Assembly (NCBI RefSeq): GCF_018687755.1
Contig: NZ_CP061305.1
Location: forward strand, 557,099-621,098
Reading direction: 5' to 3'
Length of the DNA stretch: 64,000 nucleotides
Source: Polynucleobacter sp. JS-Mosq-20-D10
Lineage (GTDB): Bacteria > Pseudomonadota > Gammaproteobacteria > Burkholderiales > Burkholderiaceae
Part shown: one piece after another, positions 35,700 to 44,466 of the stretch
How the letters are laid out: each line of letters begins with the position of its first letter
Position numbering within the stretch: the stretch's first letter is position 1
Notes under the pieces: model-generated
The model's input: only the letters and a program-made list of their open reading frames with translations
The model's database searches: none
Told to the model about the DNA's origin: nothing
Translations under genes and position numbers: made by a program

Positions 35700-36955
35700 T
35701 GAGATCTGCACATAAAATTTTATTGCATACAACTCTCGCCAAGATTTTTTTTGCGGGTGTCTCGATGTATTGTGGATATGCATGGGCTCAAATGGATCAC
35801 TCTTCCCACTCTGGGATGAGTGCGCCTGCTAAGCCTTCTTCATCATGCAAGGGGTCGGGTTTAGATTGCGCGAATTCTGCAACGCCATTTTTAGGTAAGG
35901 ATGGTAAGTTGCTTCTGGCATGGACTGGTGGCGGATTTGTTTCAGTTGCTAAATCTGATGATTTAGGAAAGACGTTTACATCCCCTATAGTTATTGCGGA
36001 GCATGGAAAATCTCTGGACGCTGGTAGCGATGCTCGCCCACAAATCGTTTCTGATTCCAAAGGTAATATATTTCTGGCTTATGCATTTTTCAAAGATGGT
36101 AATTGGAATGCACAGATCAATACGACCCGCTCTTCTGACGGCGGTCTCAGTTTTACGACCCCCATGCCGCTGATCAAAAATGGTTCTAGCGAGCGCTTTC
36201 CTTCGATGGTGATTGGTAAAGATGACTCCATATTCTTGGCTTGGATTGATAAACGTTTGGTTGCTCATGCGAAGAAGACGGGTAATCCGCGTCTTGGTGG
36301 ATCCATCGCTTACTCATTTTCAAATGATGCTGGGAAAACGTTTCAGCCTGAGAAAATAGCTAATGAACAGAGTTGTGAATGCTGTCGTATAGGTTCTAGT
36401 ATTGATCCAAAGGGTGGGGTAGCCATTGTTTATCGAGCTATTTTCCCTGGCGGTATACGTGATCACGCAACGCAGTTAATTAATGAATCCTCGTTCGGAA
36501 AAATTCGCAGAGTCTCTAAAGACGAATGGAAGACTGATGCTTGCCCTCACCATGGCCCTGCGATTGCAGTTTCTAGTGCTGGAAAAATGCATGTGGCTTG
36601 GTTTACCCAGGGAGCTGCTCGATCTGGAGTGTTCTATGCCAACTCTAGTAATCAGAGCGAAACCTACTCACCTCCAATTAGAATTGGAGGTGAGTATGAG
36701 AATGTTTCGCGCCCTTATCTCCTCGCTCAGGATAAGTCCATTTGGTTGGTTTGGAAGGGGTTTGATGGGGTAAAGACATCTGTGTACCTTAAGCAATCAC
36801 CGGATGATGGTGTTACATGGTCTCAGGCAACCTTGATTGCGCAGACAAGTGCTTATTCAGATCATCCTTTGTTAATCAGCAACGGGGGCGATGTCTTTTT
36901 ATCTTGGCTAACCCGAGCCGATGGCTATCAAGTCATTAAACTAAACGGCAAATAA
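35699..36955 (+). CDS. Exported BNR/sialidase-like beta-propeller protein with Cys/His clusters
   Basis: 418 residues. A signal peptide (about residues 10-31) is followed by a Met/His-rich start, MDHSSHSGM (32-40), and a Cys-containing segment. BNR-type repeats (S-D-x-G-x-T-F, for example near residues 90, 150, 215 and 375) suggest a beta propeller. A CECC cluster at Cys226-Cys229 and CPHH at Cys282-His285 are not sialidase features and could bind metal. It shares one base with the receptor stop and its own stop adjoins the TlpA gene. A true sialidase role is unlikely; copper binding is inferred from context. Confidence 0.72.
   Translation: MRSAHKILLHTTLAKIFFAGVSMYCGYAWAQMDHSSHSGMSAPAKPSSSCKGSGLDCANSATPFLGKDGKLLLAWTGGGFVSVAKSDDLGKTFTSPIVIAEHGKSLDAGSDARPQIVSDSKGNIFLAYAFFKDGNWNAQINTTRSSDGGLSFTTPMPLIKNGSSERFPSMVIGKDDSIFLAWIDKRLVAHAKKTGNPRLGGSIAYSFSNDAGKTFQPEKIANEQSCECCRIGSSIDPKGGVAIVYRAIFPGGIRDHATQLINESSFGKIRRVSKDEWKTDACPHHGPAIAVSSAGKMHVAWFTQGAARSGVFYANSSNQSETYSPPIRIGGEYENVSRPYLLAQDKSIWLVWKGFDGVKTSVYLKQSPDDGVTWSQATLIAQTSAYSDHPLLISNGGDVFLSWLTRADGYQVIKLNGK
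36665..36696. repeat. Perfect 15-base inverted repeat inside the BNR gene
   Basis: TACTCACCTCCAATT and its exact complement are separated by only AG. In RNA this is a long uninterrupted hairpin within coding sequence for residues about 323-333 of the BNR protein. No T run follows. Confidence 0.9.
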
Positions 36956-37434
36956 TGAAAAAACTACTTCTGACCCTTTCTCTATTGTTGCTGACGATGA
37001 ATTATGTCTTTGCAGATGTAGCAAATATTCAGGCGTATCAAAAGGGTGAGTGGAGCTCTTTGTTAAAGAAAAATGCTGGCCAAGCAGTGGCCGTTCATTT
37101 TTGGGGCGTCACTTGTGGGCCTTGCGCAAAGGAAATGCCTCAATGGGGTAAGTTTCTCTCCGCTGATAAAAGTGCTAAGGTGATATTCATTCAGGTTGAT
37201 GAAGTACCCCTCGAAGCGACTAAAAAAATGTTAGCTAAGGCCGGCTTAGATAAGGCTTCCAGCTATTACATAAATACTCCCTTCGATGATTATTTTCGCC
37301 ATGAAATTGATCCGCAGTGGCGTGGTGAAACTCCAATGACTTTGTTGATTGATAAAAATGGAAGGATAGTCCGGAAAACAGGGCCGATAAATTTTGTTGA
37401 GTTAAAGAAGTGGTTCGCTAAAGGTGTTTATTAA
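36955..37434 (+). CDS. TlpA-like thioredoxin-fold periplasmic protein
   Basis: 159 residues with a signal peptide ending near NYVFA. The redox motif is CGPC (Cys54, Cys57) in FWGVTCGPCAKEMPQW, and the cis-Pro region reads TPMTLLID. Such proteins reduce cysteine pairs in copper chaperones or cytochrome partners. It follows the BNR gene directly (overlapping its stop region) and precedes PCuAC by 15 bases, fitting a role in keeping the CECC cluster or the chaperone reduced. Confidence 0.85.
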   Translation: MKKLLLTLSLLLLTMNYVFADVANIQAYQKGEWSSLLKKNAGQAVAVHFWGVTCGPCAKEMPQWGKFLSADKSAKVIFIQVDEVPLEATKKMLAKAGLDKASSYYINTPFDDYFRHEIDPQWRGETPMTLLIDKNGRIVRKTGPINFVELKKWFAKGVY

Positions 37435-37449
37435 TTTAAGGAGAGTAAT

Positions 37450-37914
37450 TTGAAAAATATTGTGATTGGTTTAATTTCTTTGTCTGCGGCAGCATTTACT
37501 GCTGGAGCCTATGCTCAAAACGCAAAAGTGGGCTCTCTGCAAATTGAGAATGCTTATACACGTTCAACTGTGCCGGGCCAAATGGCTGCTGGTGGTTTTA
37601 TGAAGATCGAAAACAAAGGCGGCGTGGATTTATTGGTATCAGCTAGCTCTCCAGTAGCTGGCGAGGTCCAATTGCATGAAATGGCGATGGAAGGCAATGT
37701 CATGAAAATGCGTCAGGTAAAAGATATCCCTGTGCCAGCAGGTGGTGCCGTTGAATTAAAGCCGGGTGGTATGCATTTGATGTTCATGAACATCAAGGCG
37801 CCATTGACTGCAGGCGAAACTGTTCCAGTTAAGCTCAAGTTTGCTAAAGCGGGTGAGGTGGAAGTGAAGATGCCTGTGAATGCTATGGGTAATTCTGGAG
37901 CTATGAAGCACTAA
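37450..37914 (+). CDS. Periplasmic copper chaperone PCuAC
   Basis: Carries Cu(I) in the periplasm, commonly to cytochrome oxidase. 154 residues with a signal peptide ending at AGAYAQ. The complete H-x10-M-x21-H-x-M copper site is present: His76, Met87, His109, Met111. Start is TTG 37450 preceded by AAGGAGAG. Last gene of the operon, closed by the terminator at 37949. Confidence 0.93.
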   Translation: MKNIVIGLISLSAAAFTAGAYAQNAKVGSLQIENAYTRSTVPGQMAAGGFMKIENKGGVDLLVSASSPVAGEVQLHEMAMEGNVMKMRQVKDIPVPAGGAVELKPGGMHLMFMNIKAPLTAGETVPVKLKFAKAGEVEVKMPVNAMGNSGAMKH

Positions 37915-37948
37915 GTACATAGTTTTTTGCATTCAGCTTCGGCATTAA

Positions 37949-37978
37949 AAAAGCCCCTAGTTTTACTTAGGGGCTTTT
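37949..37978. terminator. Bidirectional intrinsic terminator
   Basis: AAAAGCCCCTA / TAGGGGCTTTT inverted repeat with A and T runs, between PCuAC and the convergent ilvD. Confidence 0.9.
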
Positions 37979-38008
37979 GTTTTGATGCTTTGGATTTATT
38001 GCTTATAG

Positions 38009-39697
38009 TTAATCCAAATTGAGATCGGTTACTGCGCCTTTACTTGCAGTGCTCGCAAGGTGAGCATACTTAGCAAGTAAGCCACGGGTGTAGCGTGGCT
38101 TGGGCTGTACCCAAGTAGCACGGCGCTTCGCAATCTCTTCATCGCTCACATTGAGTTGAATGAGTAACTTGTGGGCATCGATCGTTACAGAGTCACCTTC
38201 ATGAATCAGTGCAATCACGCCACCCACAAAAGCTTCAGGAGCCACATGACCTACAACCATGCCCCAAGTGCCGCCAGAGAAGCGGCCATCGGTGATGAGG
38301 CCGACTGTCTCGCCTAAGCCCTGACCAACGAGGGCAGAGGTAGGAGCAAGCATCTCACGCATGCCGGGACCTCCTTTAGGGCCTTCATAACGAATAATCA
38401 CAACATCGCCATCCTTGATTTTCTGCGCCATGATGGCGGCCATTGCATCATCTTCAGAATCAAATACACGAGCAGGGCCAGTAATAGATGGATTCTTCAG
38501 GCCAGTAATTTTGGCAACGCAACCTTCAGGAGAGATATTGCCCTTGAGGATTGCCAAGTGACCCTGTTTATAAAGCGGAGTGTCTAGAGTGCGAATCACT
38601 TTTTGATCGGCACGCGGTACGGATGGAACATCTTTTAATGTTTCTGTAATCGTTTTACCAGTGATGGTCATGCAGTCGCCATGCAAGAGTCCGCCATCTA
38701 ACAAGATCTTCATCACTTGCGGAATGCCGCCGGCTTGGTGCAGGTCAGTTGCTAAATACTGGCCAGATGGTTTCATATCCACGATAACGGGAACGCGCTT
38801 ACGAATGCGCTCAAAGTCATCAATCGTCCAATCAATTTCAGCGGCACTAGTGATCGCTAGAAAATGTAGAACTGCATTAGTCGAGCCACCAACTGCCATG
38901 ATGACACTCACTGCGTTCTCAATGGATTTCTTGGTAATGATGTCGCGTGGACGTAAATTATTTTTAATTGCTTCGACCAACACAATGGCTGATTCATGAG
39001 CGCTAGTGACTTTCTCAGCATCGACGTTTGCCATCGTAGATGAGTAAGGCAGGCTCATACCCAAAGCTTCGAATGAGGAGCTCATAGTGTTGGCGGTATA
39101 CATACCTCCGCAGGAGCCGCTACCTGGGCAAGCATTTTGCTCAACACCCTTCAGATCTTCTTCGTTAAGGCGCCCTGAGGTAAATTCACCAACCGCTTCA
39201 AATGCAGAAACAATATTGAGCTCTTTGCCTTTGTAATGACCAGGCTTAATTGTCCCGCCATAAACGTAAATTGCTGGTACGTTGGTGCGTGCAATCGCCA
39301 TCATTCCGCCTGGCATGTTTTTATCGCAGCCACCAATGACTAGAACGCCATCCTGCCATAAACCATTTACACAAACTTCAATGCTATCGGCAATCACTTC
39401 ACGAGAGACGAGAGAATATTTCATACCCTCAGTGCCCATGCCGATGCCATCTGAGACGGTCGGAGTACCAAACATTTGCGCCTTCGCACCTGCTTCCTCT
39501 AGTGCGCTTACTGCTGCATCGGCTAGTTTCTGTAAACCACTATTACATGGGGTAATGGTGGAATGGCCATTAGCCACGCCAACCATTGGCTTAACAAAAT
39601 CCTTCTCTTCATAGCCCATCGCGTAATACATTGAGCGATTGGGTGCGCGAGCAACCCCTTCGGTGACATTGCGCGAGCGTTCATTGAGGCGTTTCAT
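38009..39697 (-). CDS. ilvD: Dihydroxy-acid dehydratase
   Basis: Third enzyme of valine/isoleucine synthesis, an iron-sulfur dehydratase. The cluster-binding motifs CDKNMPGG and ACPGSGSCGGMYTANTM are present, and PTSALVGQGLG and TDGRFSGGTWG are in the C-terminal half. The ATG at 39697 (MKRLNERSRN) gives 562 residues, the family length; the frame continues to 39754 but without family support. Isolated from other ilv genes. Confidence 0.95.
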   Translation of the reverse strand: MKRLNERSRNVTEGVARAPNRSMYYAMGYEEKDFVKPMVGVANGHSTITPCNSGLQKLADAAVSALEEAGAKAQMFGTPTVSDGIGMGTEGMKYSLVSREVIADSIEVCVNGLWQDGVLVIGGCDKNMPGGMMAIARTNVPAIYVYGGTIKPGHYKGKELNIVSAFEAVGEFTSGRLNEEDLKGVEQNACPGSGSCGGMYTANTMSSSFEALGMSLPYSSTMANVDAEKVTSAHESAIVLVEAIKNNLRPRDIITKKSIENAVSVIMAVGGSTNAVLHFLAITSAAEIDWTIDDFERIRKRVPVIVDMKPSGQYLATDLHQAGGIPQVMKILLDGGLLHGDCMTITGKTITETLKDVPSVPRADQKVIRTLDTPLYKQGHLAILKGNISPEGCVAKITGLKNPSITGPARVFDSEDDAMAAIMAQKIKDGDVVIIRYEGPKGGPGMREMLAPTSALVGQGLGETVGLITDGRFSGGTWGMVVGHVAPEAFVGGVIALIHEGDSVTIDAHKLLIQLNVSDEEIAKRRATWVQPKPRYTRGLLAKYAHLASTASKGAVTDLNLD

Positions 39698-39849
39698 ACT
39701 GATATTGACTCCAGAAAAGAATTTGTCGAAAAGCTCTATTGTGCCGTGATACAAGGCGGAACGCAGGGGTTTATGCAGTCATTCCCATGCCCTTGTTCTG
39801 CATTGCAACAAAGAGATTGGTCTATTGTATTTCTTGATCCAGTCTTATT

Positions 39850-39867
39850 ATTAGCTTAAAAGCTAAT
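39850..39867. promoter_or_regulatory. Palindrome upstream of response regulator
   Basis: ATTAGCTT-AA-AAGCTAAT, perfect 8-base arms, 60 bases before the regulator start. Spacing and symmetry suit a dimeric DNA-binding protein. No known consensus is matched. Confidence 0.4.
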
Positions 39868-39926
39868 ATCCTTGGTAAAAAAGCTGCGGTACATTGCTTC
39901 ATCAATTACTTTTTCTTATAAATTCA

Positions 39927-40559
39927 ATGACTAAAGTTGGCCATATCTACCTAATTGACGATGATGAGTCGATACGTACCTCCTTAGGCAGAATGCTCAA
40001 GGATGTCGGTTATATCGTGGAAGAGTTCTCCTCCGCAGTCTCATTTTTAGAGCATTCAGTGCCAGTAGCGCCTGCTGTCATCTTGCTCGATATGCAAATG
40101 CCAGATTTGACTGGGTTAGATTTACAGGAAAAATTAGTCCAACTAGGTCGTAAAACCCCCATTGTGTTTGTCAGCGGTCAGAGTCATCCCCATCAAATTG
40201 TTACAAGTCTCAAACGTGGCGCTGTAGATTTCCTCTTTAAGCCCTTTAATTTGGAGGATTTATTAAAGGCAGTTGCAGATGCCCTTGAGTTTGATAGACG
40301 TCAGCTCAAGCGGGTTTCTAAGGAGGTGGAAACTAAGAAGGACTTCGCAACCCTTACTCCTAGAGAGAAGGAAGTCTGCTTTTGGTTGGTGAAAGGGTTG
40401 CTCAATAAGGATATTGCTGTTAAGTTGGGTACAACTGATGCCACAATCAAGGTTCATAAGGCTAGAGTAATGGACAAGATGAGCGTGGATTCAGTGCAAT
40501 TATTAGTTGCAAAGTACCTTGAATCCGATTTAGAAAACCTCCAGAATGCTAGCTCTTGA
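39927..40559 (+). CDS. Two-component response regulator, FixJ/NarL-like with LuxR HTH
   Basis: 210 residues: receiver domain 1-120 with the acidic DDDES, phosphoacceptor Asp in VILLDMQMPDLTG, Ser of VFVSGQ and Lys of FLFKPF; then a LuxR-type helix-turn-helix (LTPREKEV...NKDIAVKLGTTDATIKVHKARVM). The frame opens at a TTG at 39894, but ATG 39927 (MTKVGH) fits the receiver start. No histidine kinase gene lies beside it, so the partner and the regulon are unknown. Confidence 0.88.
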   Translation: MTKVGHIYLIDDDESIRTSLGRMLKDVGYIVEEFSSAVSFLEHSVPVAPAVILLDMQMPDLTGLDLQEKLVQLGRKTPIVFVSGQSHPHQIVTSLKRGAVDFLFKPFNLEDLLKAVADALEFDRRQLKRVSKEVETKKDFATLTPREKEVCFWLVKGLLNKDIAVKLGTTDATIKVHKARVMDKMSVDSVQLLVAKYLESDLENLQNASS

Positions 40560-40633
40560 GCTAATTTCCCTGTAGCTAAATTAGCACTAAAATGGGGCAA
40601 TATTTTGATATATAAAACACTTAAATCATTTTT

Positions 40634-41671
40634 GTGAATACCAACTCTAACCTTCCTGACATTCGACAAGAGGCTTTTATCAAGGCTCGCGAAAAGCTGA
40701 GCTTAACTACTAAAGATCTCGGTGGAATGGCATGTCTATCTACTCGCCAAATTGAGCAGATTGAAAACGGTGGAACCAGCTCCTTCTACAGCGCCCAAAT
40801 TAAAGCAACTGCTGCCAAGAAGGTAGCCAAGTTGCTTCAGTTAAGTGATGAAGAGGCGTTTGATTTCGGCGCAACTGCACCTGAGACATCAAGCGCAGTC
40901 CAGTTACCAATTGCAGAAGTTAAATTAGCAGATGCTCCAAAGATTGAGGGGGCCCAAAAAGAGTCTTCTAAAAAGGTGGAAGCAAAAATAGATGCCGTCC
41001 AAACTCAAGAGCAGCTGCAAGAGAGACAGCTGCCTGTAGAAGAGGAAAACGATCAGGCAAAAGAAGTGCCCTTGAATCAAGTCATCTCAAAGCCAAAATC
41101 GACTTCACAAAAGAAGCTTTTTCTTTGGTTGAGCGTGGCTGCTGCTGCAGCATTTGCAGTGGTCAATTTAAAGCCTTTATTTTTCTCAGAAAAACCAGCA
41201 GAAATCGTCCTTGTAAAAGAAGAAATCGTTGAGCCTGTTCCAGCGGCGGCGCCAGCAGAGCCAGTACCAGCAGCTCAAGCATCCTCTGTAGCAGTAGTGG
41301 TGCCGCCAACTTCCATTGCCAGTACTGAAGCCGCGGTAGCCTGCCCTGCTGAAGAGGGGATTATTAGCTACAAAACAGATACACCACGCAAAGCAGCCGA
41401 TATGGTTTATGTACAGGTGAAATCAAAGCAAGTGGTTTGTGTGAGCGATGCTTCTGGGAAGATGCAAAACAAGATTATTGAGCCTAGCACGGGGGCATCT
41501 TTTTATGGCAAACCTCCGTTCAAAATTCTCACTAATGGTCTTGCTCAGGCTGACGTGTTTTTTCAGGGCGCAAAAGTGCGCCTGACAAACCTGAATTACA
41601 AAACTTTAATATTAGAAGCCTCTGAAGTAGCCGTTCCGTCTGTAGATCGGATAGATCCTCAGCTGCGCTAA
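40634..41671 (+). CDS. RodZ-like HTH-transmembrane-DUF4115 protein
   Basis: 345 residues. An N-terminal helix-turn-helix (about 10-75), an acidic/Lys-rich linker, one transmembrane helix (about 157-178), a Pro/Ala/Val-rich periplasmic stretch (about 195-240) and a C-terminal DUF4115-like beta domain. This is the layout of RodZ, a cytoskeleton/cell-shape protein, but here it is not next to ispG or pilW as RodZ usually is. Start is a GTG at 40634. Ends at the hairpin at 41667. Confidence 0.7.
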   Translation: MNTNSNLPDIRQEAFIKAREKLSLTTKDLGGMACLSTRQIEQIENGGTSSFYSAQIKATAAKKVAKLLQLSDEEAFDFGATAPETSSAVQLPIAEVKLADAPKIEGAQKESSKKVEAKIDAVQTQEQLQERQLPVEEENDQAKEVPLNQVISKPKSTSQKKLFLWLSVAAAAAFAVVNLKPLFFSEKPAEIVLVKEEIVEPVPAAAPAEPVPAAQASSVAVVVPPTSIASTEAAVACPAEEGIISYKTDTPRKAADMVYVQVKSKQVVCVSDASGKMQNKIIEPSTGASFYGKPPFKILTNGLAQADVFFQGAKVRLTNLNYKTLILEASEVAVPSVDRIDPQLR

Positions 41672-41688
41672 CTCTCGGAAGAGTTAGC
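41667..41688. repeat. Hairpin between convergent RodZ-like gene and glnK
   Basis: GCTAACTCT / AGAGTTAGC, 9 perfect base pairs with loop CGGA, containing the RodZ-like stop codon. No T run, so it may stabilise 3' ends rather than terminate. A second copy of GAGTTAGCG follows at once. Confidence 0.6.
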
Positions 41689-41712
41689 GAGTTAGCGCAT
41701 CAAATTTGGTGC

Positions 41713-42051
41713 TTAAACAGCTGAATCGTTAGTTTCGCCAGTGCGAATACGAATGGCCTGTTCGATTGGGCTAACAAAAATCTTGCCATCACCAATCTTG
41801 CCTGTACGTGCCGCTTTAGTAATGGCTTCGATTGCTGAATCTACGCGGTCATCGGCAACAACCACTTCTACTTTTACTTTGGGCAAAAAGTCGACTACAT
41901 ACTCTGCGCCACGATAGAGCTCAGTGTGACCTTTTTGGCGACCAAAGCCTTTAACTTCGGTAACAGTCAGTCCAGTAACACCTACTTCAGCTAAGGCTTC
42001 ACGAACTTCGTCAAGTTTGAACGGCTTAATAATGGATGTGATTAGCTTCAT
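41713..42051 (-). CDS. glnK: Nitrogen regulatory protein P-II
   Basis: Trimeric sensor of 2-oxoglutarate, ATP/ADP and uridylylation state. 112 residues. The T loop GHTELYRGAEY carries the uridylylation Tyr51, and the C-terminal TGKIGDGKIFV and IRIRTGE signatures are intact. The N-terminus and C-terminus look more GlnK-like than GlnB-like, but no amtB follows; it ends the ppa-nadE-glnK minus-strand run, where NAD synthesis from glutamine is a natural target context. Confidence 0.94.
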   Translation of the reverse strand: MKLITSIIKPFKLDEVREALAEVGVTGLTVTEVKGFGRQKGHTELYRGAEYVVDFLPKVKVEVVVADDRVDSAIEAITKAARTGKIGDGKIFVSPIEQAIRIRTGETNDSAV

Positions 42052-42102
42052 ATATTCCCCTTAATACAGTAATCATACCTAGAACTGAAAACCAATGCCC
42101 GG

Positions 42103-43722
42103 TTACGCCCTAAATTGGGAAGTAATGGGGTAGCGCCAATCACGCCCAAAGGCTCGAGTGGTGACTCGCACGCCAGGAGGTGCTTGGCGACGTTTGTACT
42201 CATTGAGCTTAATGAGGCGGGTTACTTTTTCTACGCTTTCAGGATCAAACCCGGCAGCAATGATTTGGGCGATGGATTGGTTTTGCTCCATGTAGCGCTC
42301 GACGATGCCATCCAATACTTCATATGATGGCAGGCTGTCTTGATCGGTCTGATCGGGGCGCAATTCTGCAGAAGGGGCGCGAGTCAAGATCCGCTCTGGA
42401 ATAATTAGGGTAATACTATTGCGATAAGCGCACAAGCGATAGACCAAAGTTTTAGCAATATCTTTAATGACCGCAAAGCCACCAGCCATATCTCCGTATA
42501 GGGTGCAATAACCAACAGCCATTTCACTCTTGTTACCGGTTGTTAAAACTAGTCGACCTGTTTTATTGGAGAGCGCCATTAAGAGAGTGCCTCGCACTCG
42601 CGCCTGAATATTTTCTTCAGTAGCATCGAGTTTGAGACCTTTAAATTGTTCAGCCAAGGCATGCTCCAAAGCATCAACAGGTTCACTAATTGGGATCTCA
42701 TCATATTGAACGCCTAGATTCTGGGCCATTTTTCTGGCATCAATCCAGGAGATGTCGGCGGTATAGCGTGAAGCCATCATGACGGTGCGCACTTTATCTG
42801 CACCCAATGCATCTACTGCTATTGCCAACACCAATGCAGAATCAACTCCACCCGAGAGGCCAATAATGACTCCCGGAAAACGATTCTTTTGAACATAGTC
42901 ACGCACACCTAGAACAAGTGCCTGGTAAGCCTGAGCTTCCACACTGGATGGAGTAACCATTGTTCCTGGCTCTAAATCAGCAGATGCACTGACATATACA
43001 TAGCCAAGAGCAGTCTCAAACTGCGGCATGGTCATCACTACTTTGCCTGCACTATTTAAGGCAAATGAACCACCATCAAAAACCAGCTCATCTTGGCCGC
43101 CGACTGCGTTTACATAAACCAATGGCATCTTGCTTAGGGCGATTTGTTGACGCAGCACCTCAATGCGTAAAGCTTCTTTTTGAAGGTGATAAGGCGAGGC
43201 GTTTAAAACTAGGAGCACTTGGGCGCCAGCTGCATGAGCCTGTTTTGCTGGACCTGCATGCCATGCATCTTCACAAAGAATAACCCCGTACTGAATGCCT
43301 GCATTTTCAAAGACGCAGGCGTCTTGACCTGGCGTGAAATAACGTACCTCATCAAACACTTCATGATTAGGCAGCTCTTGTTTGGCATAGCCGGCGATGA
43401 TCTCCCCATCACGGATAACGGAGGCATAGTTTTGTAAACCAGCGGCAGTTTTCTTAGGGTGGCCAACGATGACAGTCAGCCCCGGAAATTTCTGGAGCTC
43501 CAGCATTAAACAACTGAGCTCTCGATCTGCTGCCTCAATAAAGGCTGGGCGTAATAGCAAATCTTCTGGAGGGTAGCCAGTGAGCGAGAGCTCTGGCGTG
43601 AGAACTACTGTGGCGCCTTGTGCATAAGCATCTGCGGCGGCTTGAGAGATGAGCTGCGCGTTGCCAGGCAAATCACCCAAAAGAGGGTTGATTTGCGCTA
43701 GGGCGATTTTTTGCGAGCTCAC
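42103..43722 (-). CDS. nadE: Glutamine-dependent NAD+ synthetase
   Basis: 539 residues: an N-terminal nitrilase-type glutaminase domain with catalytic Glu (TPELSLTGYPP), Lys (GYAKQELPN) and Cys (ILCEDAWH), then a synthetase domain with the PP-loop GLSGGVDSALVL near residue 290. It makes NAD from nicotinate adenine dinucleotide using glutamine nitrogen. The start is a GTG at 43722, 16 bases after the ppa stop; the ribosome binding site is weak. glnK follows in 51 bases. Confidence 0.94.
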   Translation of the reverse strand: MSSQKIALAQINPLLGDLPGNAQLISQAAADAYAQGATVVLTPELSLTGYPPEDLLLRPAFIEAADRELSCLMLELQKFPGLTVIVGHPKKTAAGLQNYASVIRDGEIIAGYAKQELPNHEVFDEVRYFTPGQDACVFENAGIQYGVILCEDAWHAGPAKQAHAAGAQVLLVLNASPYHLQKEALRIEVLRQQIALSKMPLVYVNAVGGQDELVFDGGSFALNSAGKVVMTMPQFETALGYVYVSASADLEPGTMVTPSSVEAQAYQALVLGVRDYVQKNRFPGVIIGLSGGVDSALVLAIAVDALGADKVRTVMMASRYTADISWIDARKMAQNLGVQYDEIPISEPVDALEHALAEQFKGLKLDATEENIQARVRGTLLMALSNKTGRLVLTTGNKSEMAVGYCTLYGDMAGGFAVIKDIAKTLVYRLCAYRNSITLIIPERILTRAPSAELRPDQTDQDSLPSYEVLDGIVERYMEQNQSIAQIIAAGFDPESVEKVTRLIKLNEYKRRQAPPGVRVTTRAFGRDWRYPITSQFRA

Positions 43723-43738
43723 TCCAATGACTACTTAA

Positions 43739-44275
43739 TTACTTCTGTGACTTGGCGTAACCTTCGATGCCGTCCAAAATTTCTTTATGGGCACCAGCAA
43801 CACCAGTCCAACCTTTAACTTTTACCCACTTACCTTTTTCGAGATCCTTATAGTGCTCGAAGAAGTGTTGGATTTGGGCGAGAAGTAATTCGTTTACATC
43901 TTCAGGTTTTTGTAAATGCTTGTAGATCGGCAAAATCTTGTCTTCTGGGACGGCTAACAGCTTAGCGTCTTGCCCGCCTTCATCCTCCATCTCTAGCATG
44001 CCGATAGCACGGCAGCTCACCACTGAGCCTGGAACCAATGCAAATGGAGTAATGACGAGGACGTCTACCGGATCGCCGTCACCTGCAACCGTTTTAGGGA
44101 TGTAGCCGTAGTTACATGGGTAGTGCATTGCGGTACCCATGAAGCGATCTACGAAGAGGCAGCCAGTTTCTTTATCTACTTCATACTTCACCGGATCCGC
44201 ATTCATTGGGATCTCAATAATGACGTTGAATGATTCTGGAATTTTCTTACCTGGGCTGACCTTGTCGTAACTCAT
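43739..44275 (-). CDS. ppa: Inorganic pyrophosphatase
   Basis: Family I soluble pyrophosphatase, 178 residues. The metal site signature GDGDPVDVLV is present, with EIPMNADPVKYEVDKETG near the N-terminus. It removes pyrophosphate, which NadE and other synthetases produce, and leads the ppa-nadE-glnK run. Confidence 0.96.
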   Translation of the reverse strand: MSYDKVSPGKKIPESFNVIIEIPMNADPVKYEVDKETGCLFVDRFMGTAMHYPCNYGYIPKTVAGDGDPVDVLVITPFALVPGSVVSCRAIGMLEMEDEGGQDAKLLAVPEDKILPIYKHLQKPEDVNELLLAQIQHFFEHYKDLEKGKWVKVKGWTGVAGAHKEILDGIEGYAKSQK

Positions 44276-44415
44276 AAATACTCCGGTTGGTGATTAATGG
44301 ATACCTAGATATTAGCAAAGAGGTGTCATTGCGCATATTTTAAAGCTTTCCGGGGCCCTCTAAAGACCTGTAATTACTCAATTGAGTGAGTTAAACCACT
44401 GCGGAGTGCGTTGGA

Positions 44416-44441
44416 ATGAAAACGCCCAGCAAGGCCGGGCG
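44416..44441 (-). terminator. Intrinsic terminator after trxB
   Basis: On the minus strand: GCGCCCGGC, loop CTT, GCTGGGCGT (two G-U pairs), then TTTTC. Confidence 0.75.
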
Positions 44442-44466
44442 CTATCTTGCCTTAGTTAAGTCGCCA

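Noticed and set aside
35699..36955. BNR protein as a true sialidase
   Set aside because: No sialic acid genes are nearby, and operon partners and Cys/His clusters point to copper instead.
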